A stretch of 64,000 nucleotides of DNA from positions 11,615,501-11,679,500 of the forward strand of contig CM053795.1 in assembly GCA_028671895.1 (NCBI GenBank), in the 5' to 3' direction. The DNA comes from Oenanthe sinensis. Taxonomy: Eukaryota > Streptophyta > Magnoliopsida > Apiales > Apiaceae. Positions 11,726 to 21,556 of the stretch are shown here, piece by piece (position 1 is the first letter of the stretch; the number at the start of each line of letters is the position of its first letter). The notes beneath the pieces were generated by a model, which made no database searches, had not been told where the DNA came from, and saw only the letters and a program-made list of their open reading frames with translations. The position numbers and the translations under genes were made by a program.

Positions 11726-14700
11726 TTATATACTATTTTAAACTATTCTACGTAACTTTTATTAGAGCCGCACTTGGAGACTAAGGTTTGAGAAGAGATG
11801 AAGCTTTAAAAGAGACTATATACAAGTTATATACTATTCTAAACCCATTCTAGGTAACTTTGATTAGAGTCGCACTTGGAGACTAGGGTTTCAGAAGAGA
11901 GGAAGCTTTAAAAGAGACTTCTTATATTCTTCCATTGATATAAGGTGAGGGATTTTGATTCCTTTTTTTTTTCTTCATGTCCATGTCATGTTCATCTTTT
12001 TATTTGTTTATGCTGAAATTCGTATGTGACAAAATTTGCAACTCAGACCTGTTGTAAAATCCATAACTGATTCGTTTGTGATTAGATTTCGTTGATTCTT
12101 GACATTTTGGAAAGTTTGTTTCGATATCTACAACTTTTGTCTAATGCATATTCTGTGAAATAGGAGTCCAATTAATGTATATCAAAATTGCTAGCTCTTT
12201 TGGGCTGACGTGTGGTGAGTTGTTGGGCCCAATATGCGTTCAGTTGTGGGCCTGAGTTGTTATATGAGTCCCTTTGGTCTAAAGCCCATTTTTGGATCAA
12301 AAGAGCTTTGGTACCATGTTAAGTTATTAACTCTTTCAAGACATGAATGTTTTTTTAGGAGGGCTTAGTATTGTAAATCATGTTGTAATTGGGTAACCAA
12401 GTATGTACTTACAAGAGTTTTTTTGGGTGGCAAATATAAAAAGTTATTTATTTTTGCTAAATATTTTGTACTCCATATGTGTATGTTTTGATTGCTTCAC
12501 TTATATATTTAGAATCATGATTCATTTCTTAGCTGGTAATTTTTTGTACTCCGTATGTGTATGTTTTGATAATCGTGATTTGTTTCTTACTTTATTTTAG
12601 CTAAATGTAGTTGAAAGGCAGTGTAGCGTTTTAAATTTTTGACAAACGATGCAGAAATGATATTATGGATGTCGTAGTGAATGGAAATATGAAAGTTGCA
12701 TTTTGAAGTTAGTCATGTTCTCAGATTCGAAAGATTAACTCTCAACTGATATGGTTAATAAACTATTTCTTGTTTCTGGAATTCGTTCCTTTGATTATAT
12801 AATGTAAGCTCCAATGAACACAAATGTATTAGTATGGACACCAAAAGTAGAGGTGAAAATCATGTACCCTAATGCTTTTAGAATAATATATGCTAGATGT
12901 AATGGGAAGGAAGATTAACATTTCTTTACCATATTGTTATTGTGTTTTTCCTAAGTACTTATCTCACTACTGAGTGAGAGTCTTTTATATCATTTTGTAG
13001 GTGTTTGATTCTCCTCATGTGAAAGTATCAATTGGAAAACAAACTCGTCGACGTTTAGATACAAAATCTATTGTTCAGTTACTTAAAAGTTTTGATGCAC
13101 CAGTTGGTATACTCTATAATTTCTGTCGCTATTTTGTTTTAAAGCATCATATCTTTACATTTGCTTCACTTGCTCTTTTGTATGTTTCAGCTTCATGAAT
13201 CATGCTATTCCTTTTCTTATTTTAATGTGCTTAATCAACGAATCAGTTTTGAATCTTCTTAAGACTTTATAACCTGGGGAGATTATTTTTAGTAATTTTA
13301 TTTGACTGGGTCCTACTAATTTAACTTCTTAAGAAAATATGAATTTAAAAATCTCTACGATTGTGGTTCTCAATTTAACTTCCATGTCAGATCTTTGTAA
13401 GAAAGTGGCTTCCTCCACAGTTAACTTGATATGAGGTTTACTGCTCCAGCTATAAGGTCAGTTCAGTAGATAGATAATCGGGAAGGTTGCAGTGTGTGGT
13501 TCTACTTTGTTTAGGTGAAATCGAAATTCGAAAAGCTGATGCAGACATTGAGACACTTTGATCATTAATAAAAGAATAGAGAACAGCATGAGGCTGAACT
13601 AAATGGGAATTATCACTGGCAGCCTGTTGGCAATTGTAAATGTCCTTTTATCGATATAAATCACTCACACCTTCAAATATCATCACGGGCAACGTTATGA
13701 TATGTTGTTGTGCTTGGTGTTTCCAGTTGTAGGCTTGTAACATATATTGCTAATTGATCTCTGTACTGAATTACTTCAGGAACCGTGGCATATGTTGAGC
13801 AATCTACTCCATTCCCTCAAGATGGAAAACAGGTTGGTACTTCCTACCTAGCAAAGTGGGTTCTTATTAATGTCATTTGGCTGCTATATAACACTTCTGC
13901 TGGTTTTATGCCGCTTGCCCCTTTCATACCTCTTATTCGTTTGCTTCCACTCCTGTTCCTTATTACCTATTTACCCTAAGAAACTAGTAGTCACTAGCAC
14001 TACATCATGAATATAAAATGTATGCTTTAGTGCTGTACATAGCTTTATATTATCCCGTTAATGATGCAGTTATTCTTTAGCTTGACATGTATCATTGTTT
14101 TACGAATTTTACAACATAAACCTAGAAGAATATGTTGGCAAATGCCTTTATCTAAAGAGAGGAATGTCATATGTATGACTGACATGATAAGGGACTTGTG
14201 GCACACACCGGACCTTGTAGCATCCAAGGCCTTGAAAGATGTAAAGAGCCAAAGCCTTATATAATTAAGTTACTGTCAAGTGTCAACATGTGTACCTGTT
14301 TTCGTTTTCTTAATTTTTTGGTGTCCTATTATGTTGCATCTCATACTTAGTGAACTTGAGTTCCACTTACCTTTTGTTTCTGCAATTTAGGGGTGGTGGA
14401 GCGGAGGATTCTGCTATGGTATATGGATAGGAGCCTTGGTTGCATCGGGATTTTCTGTTGTTCCTGTGTCATCTCTACTGTGGAAGAATGCATATAAACT
14501 CTCTGGAAGCCGCTCGAGTAAGGTCTATTTACTCTTGCTGCATAAAGTTTAATCTTTTTTACCAATATGCTCCATCTGCGTACTCAGTTACTCTTAAAGA
14601 AGAGGATATATATTCATCTGCATACTCAGTTACTCTTAAAGAAGAGGGTATATATTTGGGGTTTTGTTTACATTAAGGGATTACTTTTGAAACTGTGCTG

Positions 14701-15767
14701 AAATCTCTTAGTTATTATGTTGACAGGATGATAGTAGGGAATTAGCATCCACATTCTTTCCATCTGCAAGTTCCTTGTTGCAACGCAAGAAAGATCATGG
14801 TACTACTATTTTTACTTCTTAACTACGTACTTATAGGCAAATGCATGTGGTAGAAAAGAGGTGTTCAGTGACCCCCACCACTTCATAGGCCTAAACAAGA
14901 ACTAAATGTGGAGTATTTTGTAATAGAACATCACGGGATAATAATAAATGTAACCCACTTTGTAAATTTAGTTTAGTTTGGACCAACTTGTTATCAACTT
15001 ATCATCATTTTAAAAGCTCAAACATCTATATAAATTATAGGAAAATAGTTACTCCGTCCCCCCAATTGTTATCCTTTCGGAGAGAAGGTCCGGCACACAT
15101 TTTAAGGTGCATATAAAGTATAGTTCCATAACTTATTAATTAATAGTATATTTGTCCCGGATTAATTTTCTTGTTTGACTTTTTGCGGTCAAATTGACTA
15201 TTGACTAAAAATTAAAAAGTATTCTTTTATCATATTAAAAAACTGAGTAAAGTAGATTGGATGTACTTTCTAATAATATATTTTTTGAATTATATAATAT
15301 ATGTAATTTTCAGTTAAAATTTGGTCAATTTAACCACAAAAAGTCAAACAGATAATTTGGGACGGAGGAAGTATTACATATTCAGTGCCAGCAGTCAGTT
15401 AAAATTTTAGTAATACTTAGATATCTAAATCTATGGACCCACTTTAATTCCACATTTGATCCACGATTGTGTGTAATCATGATTTATAACATGGATTGTT
15501 TTGGTATTTATTAAACTTTGTTTTTCCTTTTTACTTTAAATCAAGGAAAAGGAAGCGCAAGCTACTTCCCTTGGCATGTTCATGTTTTGACAGCTAATTG
15601 CCTTTTGGAATTTTGCTTCAGCAATTAAATCATGTAACTATGCTTCACATTCTCTTATTCTTGCAGGCCGAGCCGAGGCCTTACTCATAGCTGCTTATGG
15701 CAAAGGTCTGAAGGTGATGCCTGACAGTTCATGCTATTTAGAAGATTTATTGGCTTTAAAGCAATAA
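8432..15767 (+). CDS. MOC1: Holliday junction resolvase MOC1, chloroplast-type (RuvC/RNase H-like fold)
   Basis: Six exons join in frame: 8432-8827, 13001-13106, 13780-13832, 14391-14522, 14727-14799, 15667-15767, giving 286 residues. All introns are GT-AG. The start is the first in-frame ATG; a few codons upstream in the same frame lack an ATG. Residues 1-~60 are Ser/Arg-rich with few acids, as in a plastid transit peptide. The conserved core starts at WVIGVDPDVSGALALL (Asp112 a likely catalytic acid), followed by YVEQSTPFPQDGKQ (Glu174) and HGRAEALLIAAYGKGL (Glu257). The family resolves four-way DNA junctions in plastid nucleoids and is needed for their segregation. Intron 1 is 4.2 kb because of nested transposons, yet every junction keeps phase, so the gene looks functional. 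It converges on the methyltransferase gene downstream. Confidence 0.9.
9073..9560 (-). mobile_element. TRIM family A, degraded copy in MOC1 intron 1 (antisense)
   Basis: Read on the minus strand this has the same parts as the complete copy at 26154-26814: a 3' LTR at about 9073-9295 (starting TATAACACCCC, ending TTGTCACA), an internal part with two related ~50-bp units containing GTGGGGACACGAA, a decayed primer site (TGGAATTCAGATC) near 9470, and a second LTR starting at 9473 that breaks off near 9560. It is older and truncated compared with the other copy. Confidence 0.75.
10307..10699. mobile_element. Foldback MITE nested in the gypsy LTR
   Basis: The two halves are near inverted repeats around position ~10500: left AGGAACTCCCTTATTTGAGT pairs with right ACTCAAATAAGTAGTTCCT, and inner arms of ACAGAACAC/GTGTTCTGT type pair as well. 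No coding capacity. The whole ~390 bp could fold into one hairpin. Confidence 0.7.
10866..11679. mobile_element. Non-autonomous DNA transposon with ~130-bp terminal inverted repeats
   Basis: The left end (GGTACCTGACAATCCACTAC, then AACCATTGGATCAATAATTC and CACGGATAGG) is mirrored at the right end (CCTATCCGTG ... GAATTATTGATCCAATGGTT ... GACAATTTAC on the other strand). Long imperfect TIRs suggest a Mutator-like class. The centre (~11060-11520) holds non-coding, pyrimidine-rich sequence that could be captured host UTR. It sits in a TA-rich target inside the gypsy LTR. Confidence 0.7.
11723..11924. repeat. 101-bp tandem duplication in the gypsy LTR
   Basis: AAGTTATATACTATT starts at 11723 and again at 11824, and both units run through GAGCCGCACTTGGAGACTA-type sequence to AAGCTTTAAAAGAGAC. 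A third, inverted copy lies at about 9590-9700. Confidence 0.8.
12180..12345 (-). mobile_element. TRIM family B relic in MOC1 intron 1 (antisense)
   Basis: On the minus strand an LTR end AACTTAACA is followed by a primer-site-like TGGTACCAAAGC, the same junction as in the copies at 34206 and 37270. The rest of the element is too diverged to bound, so the ends are approximate. Confidence 0.45.
14573..14656. repeat. 42-bp tandem duplication in MOC1 intron 4
   Basis: Two adjacent units beginning CATCTGC(A/G)TACTCAG at 14573 and 14615, intronic, with a single base difference in the first half. Confidence 0.85.
15050..15373. mobile_element. Stowaway/mariner-type MITE in MOC1 intron 5
   Basis: Ends TACTCCGTCCC... 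and ...GGGACGGAGGAAGTA are inverted and bounded by TA, as in Tc1/mariner MITEs. The inner arms (GTTTGACTTTTTGCGGTCAA / TTAACCACAAAAAGTCAAAC) also pair. Confidence 0.85.
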
Positions 15768-16523
15768 AGTTGCTAAGAATTGGTACCATCTTTTATGACT
15801 CCTTGCTTGCAACTTCGATGGGTATTTAGTTTAATGTGATAGATTAGGAACTGTGGATAGCTTACATAGCTCTGTATCGAATCGTAAAGCTTTGGTGCAT
15901 TTTTCAGTATATCAAGATGATTCTTTCCGTATTCAAGTTTCAATTTTGCCACAACTTATTTTTGATACATCTGAGGATTTTGGTAGGAATTCAGTGAGAT
16001 TATAGTATGAAGGACTTGTGGCAAATGTAACAGGTCAACTCATTTCCGTATTAGATAACTCTTTGCTGTATTGACATGATGAACTACAGATCCCCCGAGT
16101 TTCGGGTTTTATTTAGCTTCAGTGACAACATTAACTATTATAATGTGCCTGAATTCACACGAGCTTTGAGGAGTCTGGAAATTGATTTTAAAATTTAATT
16201 AAATTTCAATTTCAAATACATGCAATTACTAAATCACTAGGACACGATATTTTATAATATTTATAAGGAAGCTACTAGGGAGCCGTTGGACTTACTCTTA
16301 GTAAAATCCAAGTCGTCTCGACTCAAAATTTAGGTGAAATAATTCAAATCTTACACTTGGGTTTGTGAGTGCATTACTGTAAAGATAATTTATAAAAAGA
16401 AATTCAGATAAGAAAGGACTGCAGATTCTAATGATGAACACTTTTCACTAAAATGCTACATCACACGTTAAGCTGCCTGAATGAGTTTCTACTTTAAAGA
16501 CTTTTGCAGGAGATGCTACGTAA
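15768..16523. other. Convergent intergenic region between MOC1 and the methyltransferase
   Basis: About 750 bp holding the 3' UTRs of two genes that face each other. No ORF or repeat of note. Confidence 0.5.
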
Positions 16524-19500
16524 CTATTGAAGAGTGATATCATATATAACCCCTTCAAGATTCCCAATGACTGAACGTGACCCAGGGATTTCAGCAACAT
16601 GCAATCCATGCTTAACAGCTTCAGAAATGACCATTACATCCATTCTGCACCAGAAGCGAAAAATCACAATTTTGCTCTAAATATAATAAGAGAAGAAAGA
16701 TCTCGTGAATATGGTACACTGAGACAGAAATACAGTGATATATGCAGTACAAAATATCATTTCATCAGTTTATTCAGTGCTCTATTCACATGAACAATAC
16801 AAGCTACCAAATACGAAATGACTAAAATTACTTCAAACATGCAGAACAAAATCAAGAAACATGAAACTTCGGCCCCAAAAAATAATCTTAGCAGACTTCA
16901 ATAGACATTTGAGGATGAGATTTTTACACTTTAGCACGGGATACATAGCCTAGTATGAATTTGCATTGATCTTTGCCACGAACTTGGAGGAGCTTTTCCA
17001 CAGTATCAAATAGGAGTGGAATGCTGTTCTGTTGAAAGCTTGCATATTGTTAAGTAGATTTCTGAGTTTATAGTTGTAGTAAAAAAGCCAAAAATGGTAT
17101 GAAAAATAGAAATTAAATTTATATTGATGTCTCATCGACAAGCAAACTCTTTATGCACAAATGAGCTATGAATGACAAAGCTACGCAAAAATGCAGAGAT
17201 TGCAGTAAGAAGTATATGTTATAGAAAGACAATAGAAGAGAGTAAGAATTAATGTGCTATAGAGCATAGACACACACATTCCAGCGTTACTTGTGTAATT
17301 AAAAATATCATCAGTTTGCATTACCTAAAGTCAGGTATATATTAAGTTATCAGTTACTAAAAAAAGACAATTACCGAGAGATGCTGCAGATCCATTCACT
17401 TGTTGCGGTGTGGAAAACATGATCTTAAAAGGTATGATTTCTAATCAATAAAAGGTTCTCTCGTTTGTTTATCGTGTCGGCGCCGAGATCGAAATTGTCA
17501 AAAAAGGTCAAATATCAATCGTGTGTTCTTATCGTTTTCACTCTATTCAGACAGGTATGTATGTTTTTGTATCTATACTTTTCCAATCTCAATCTAGACT
17601 GAATTTGTATTTTGTTGTATTTATACTTTTCCTCTGTATGTTTTGTATTTATAATTTAAGATTCGACATTTATTAATCTAGTATGGATTATGCTATAACG
17701 ATTTTGTTTGTTGAGATAATATATTTGATTCATGTAAGATTTATAGGTTTTGAATTTGAGGCCAATTATTTGCTTGTCGAAGAGGATTTTTAAGTAATCG
17801 AGTCTGGTGATTCTTTTGTCTAATTGGTTTGGGTAATTGTTTATTCTATGTTATTGTTGTGTTCTTATTTTAATATATGTGTGTGACTATATGTATGCGA
17901 GCGATACATATATTGGGATTTGATTTTGGTATAATAGTGTTTGTAAGCCATGAATGAGTAAACAAAATATGGAAAGTCTGTATTAGTTTTATATGTGTAT
18001 TAGTTTTATATCTGGATTCTCTCTATCTCTACCGTTATTGTACCACCGTTATTGTACCATGAACAGTACTAATTCATTGGAGGTCATACATGTACATGGT
18101 GGCTTATTCTTGTACTCTTGAGGATTAGTTTTGGCCATGATTGATGGCAAATTGTACAATATGTGGAATTGAGTGGAATTGATGTGCCAGTTTCCATTTT
18201 ATTTTTTGTTTTTAATTTCATTTATGTTAACTTATTAACAACATTTATTCTTCGGTTTCCGTTTTTGAATGACTAGTATTTAAAATTTTTATTAGTATTA
18301 ACTGCAATATTGGTTGTAAACTTTTAAAATGAAGTTTATTAGCCTTAAATAAAATTTGTATTCTATAAAATAATATTTGTATTTAACCAAATTGATCCCT
18401 TTTGGTTAGTGATCCCCTTTAGTTAGAGTAGTATACAGTAATGTATTATATTAGTTTTTAAAATTATTGGGCGATATATACTAAGACAGTTTCTTGTTTT
18501 GTTTTCTCTTTTATTTTTCAGATACACACGGAAAAAAGCTATAACTAAAGCGGGGTGGGAAGTAAGTTGAGAAATATCAAGTTATTAACTGTTTGCTAGT
18601 ATCTATTGGTGTTAAATTTTGAGAGTTTACTCTTCAGATTTTAAGGTTTTATTGTCTAAACGTCCGAAGACATCTTATGTATGTCTTTCGGTTAGATGAT
18701 AAACTTTATTGAATGAAAGAAACCATTTTAATCAATATTGTATCTTGACTCTTATCATTTATGGAATTATTTCCTCCTGACAAAAAAAAAATATCATCAG
18801 GATATAGATATCAGCCCCAAGAATTAAATCAAATCCACCATGATTGCTGCCTAAAATTTGGCTGAGCTGATCAGAATCTCCCCATTCTAGCTTCTCAGCT
18901 GTTATCCCTGTATACATGTGAAAGAAAATAAGACGGCGTATCTGCAAGCATCTAATGACATTTAGAAACTTATTTTTCTTACAATTAGAAGAATTAGAGG
19001 TCCCGAAAGATTTATGAAGCTCTATGTTTTTCTTCAAAATCTGAAAAGGAATGCAAAGGTAATGAGCTCAGATGTAAAACATAAAGCTTACCAACTGGAT
19101 GCTCATATATTGAAATGACCTTGCCTTTAGAACTTCTTCATTATGATCAGTCAACACAATCTCCCGACAAAATCGGCTGCAGAGGATTCCAGTAACACCT
19201 GTGATTAAGCAGTACCAACCAGACTATAACTTCTAGGACAAATGAAAATATATACGCACCACTGGAATCAACAAATTATATGTATTTATAAATATGCTTT
19301 CAGACAAATCTGTCTAAGAATCTTACCATACACTCCTATATGAAAGCTAATCTGTAAGGGAAAAATACAGATTAATACAAGAAAAGACTGTGGTGAACAA
19401 GTCCAATTAAATGGAACAGACTTGTGGAAAGAACATGTAATGAAGAAAAATTGACAAATTTGGTAAAAAGAATCCACTTGACAGTATTTCACAAATATGA

Positions 19501-20499
19501 AAGTGCCAAGTATCATACTTGTAACTGGAATAAGTTGAAACTTGAAAGTAAACAAACATTATCAAATTCGTAGTAATTTAGACACAGTTGCAAGGGATTT
19601 GAAGTTTTTAAGATCTTTCTAGAGCTTTACTCAATAATTAAATCTATAGGGCAAAGCATAAACATAGAGGTTGGATATGATACAAGACCTCCATACAGTC
19701 AAGTGGAATCCAATATAGTTTCTAGTGTAGTTTTTACTGACAATATAATACTGGTCATATTAGTAATGTCTGATTCACTAGATGACACACCTCAAAAGAT
19801 TAGAACCTCTAAGCCAATAATTTACAGCTCTAAGATAGTTTTGACAATATATCAATCTAAATTAATATTTCTACTCAAAGCTAGAGAATAACAACTTCTC
19901 ACACTCAGTATTTAGCTTGAATCCTTAAGATTTCAGACAAAATTATAACTTAGAAGAACCTATATAACCTGTAAGTCTGTAACAGACTTACCAACACCAG
20001 AACCTAACTCAATGATGGAACAACCTCGCAGCATTTCCGCATTCTTTGAGAGGTAATCATTCAAGAGCATTGCACCAGGCCAAACCAATTGTCCCGTCAG
20101 ATCAAAATCAGCTGCAATATGTATTACATGCAAAAAATGAGCAACTAAAAAATAATTAGTTCATTTTTCCTAAAAATAATGTGCAACTACAAGCTGTTTA
20201 GCCTGTAAACTGTACAAACCATCTACAAATGGACTTGTGGGTATCCAACTATTGATAAAAAATTAAAAAGAAAGCTCACTTGAAGCTGATTGGAGACAAA
20301 GGAGTTGAAGAACTTGAGACCCAAATGTGAATGTGGTCAGCTGGTAACTGCACAAATTAAAAATCAAGAAATAGAGATTTATAACGTTGCAATTTTATAC
20401 ATGAAAGAGAGAGTCTTGGACCCAAATAACTTACTCATCATTGATGAAGAAAGATTCTAAACTAACAATTTCTTCCTCTTCTTCTTCCTTTTTTTCCAT
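16524..20499 (-). CDS. METTL21-type SAM-dependent (lysine) methyltransferase
   Basis: Eight exons on the minus strand join in frame to 239 residues: 20435-20499, 20280-20347, 19992-20111, 19125-19198, 18983-19040, 18806-18907, 16928-17039, 16524-16644. Residues ~56-62 (GQLVWPGA) and IIELGSGVGVTGI (77-89) are the class I SAM-binding hallmarks of the METTL21/FAM86 group; LTDHNEEVLK follows, and GADICFQQ (~160-166) is the post-core motif. Family members methylate lysines of chaperones and translation factors; the substrate here is unknown. The start Met precedes an acidic KKEEEEEE run. Intron 4 appears to be GC-AG (donor AAG|GCAAGG; a GT donor 33 bp downstream would add 11 residues). Intron 6 fits a U12-type AT-AA intron. 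It is head-to-head with the PPR gene and converges on MOC1. Confidence 0.85.
17040..18805 (-). other. Candidate U12-type AT-AA intron (intron 6 of the methyltransferase)
   Basis: On the minus strand exon 6 ends GCTGATATCT and the intron opens ATATCCTGATG, matching the U12 donor ATATCCTT at seven of eight bases. Near the other end TCTACTTAAC resembles the U12 branch site TTCCTTAAC, with the branch A 10 bases from ...ATATGCAA|GCTTTC. Only this junction restores the family motif GADICFQQ; the nearby AG (one base later) gives the wrong phase. The intron's own content is 1.77 kb of AT-rich DNA without an obvious gene. Confidence 0.65.
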
Positions 20500-21556
20500 G
20501 TTTTAGATTAAAGTTTTCAACTTTCCAATTTGCTGAAAAATGTTTTACAAGAATCTTACACCAGTTGTTTGTTTTAATTCTGTGGGCTAGATACATAGCC
20601 CACTGAAGGTGGGTTACACTGTGATCCCATTTCGTTTGTCTTTCCAGGCTTCCAGGCCCATTTTTTAGGTGAAAAAACGGTAATTGAACAAATGGAAAAA
20701 ACGACAAAAAATATCATTTTTTTAGAATAAGCGACAAGAATACCATTTTTTTTAAATTTTGTCAAAAATATCAGTGTGATATGTCCAGTTTTTTAAAAAA
20801 AATATTTTGAAATTTCAAAAAAAAAATGATATTTTCATTAATTTTTCTTTAAAAACGAGTATTTTTTGTCATTACCCGAACAAAACAAAGGTGTTTGCGA
20901 AAAAATAAGGGTCTTGTTTGGTTAAATGTAGTGAATTAATTATTTGTTTTAATTAATAAATTGAATTAGTTGTTTTGATTATTCGATTAAATTAATTATT
21001 TTAAATGAAATTGTTTAATATATAATTGTATGTATTTTGACTAGACACGTAATAATTTTTTAATTAAAAAATTCTTATAAGTAATTTTTTAATAGTTAAC
21101 AAATTGAGTAAAAATTATTATTTAAATTTGTTAACCATCAAACATTAATATTAAAAAATTCATTTAATCAAAATTTTAATTTAACTCAATCCTTTAATCT
21201 TTTTTGACTTACAGAAAAAACAAGATTAATGTGCAGTTTATTACTCATTTAACTCTTATGTATGTAACTTAAATAAATTTCAGGTAAATTATTTGATTTG
21301 TGAATGAATATAATAATAAAAGGAAATATTTTTAAAATTTGACATATTTAAATATATTACTAATATAAATATATAATAGTAGTCTTGAAAACTTTTATTT
21401 ATAACATCAATGATGAAACTATCAAAGAAAAACAATATTTTTTCTTCCTCCTAAAAAAACTCTTCCTCGCACGCAGCCATATCTGTGTGCATCTCCCTCC
21501 TCCATGAATCTAAACCCTTAAATCTTGATGCAACCCATCTCTACCCATTCCCCCCA
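20500..21556. other. Divergent intergenic region between methyltransferase and PPR gene
   Basis: Roughly 1 kb separating two start codons on opposite strands, so both promoters lie here. The sequence is AT-rich. A pyrimidine-rich stretch (TTTTTTCTTCCTCC, CTCTTCCTCGC) at about 21437-21470 probably belongs to the PPR 5' UTR. An in-frame TAA at 21452 limits the PPR start. Confidence 0.5.

Larger units (their letters stand above)
9564..11950 (+). mobile_element. Ty3/gypsy (chromovirus-type) 3' remnant, interrupted by two nested elements
   Basis: Between about 9700 and 10231 are the integrase C-terminal region (FSVGDHVFLRVSPRRAVKRF, then LSPHFVGLYEILQRIG) and a chromodomain-like end (KVLWRNHLVEEATWEIE). 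At least two frameshifts split it, one near 9790 and one near 10000, so it is dead. A polypurine run AAGGGGGGAAGGA at 10257-10269 marks the LTR start. The LTR is split by inverted-repeat elements at 10307-10699 and 10866-11679 and resumes to about 11950. A fragment of the same LTR lies inverted at 9564-9705. Confidence 0.75.

Noticed and set aside
14061..14264. 67-codon ORF between MOC1 exons 3 and 4
   Set aside because: It lies wholly in an intron, with no homologous motif and typical chance length.
17380..17440. Possible small exon on the minus strand (MFSTPQQVNGSAASL)
   Set aside because: It has an ATG and a GT after it, but no second exon or family match was found; it lies in the methyltransferase intron.
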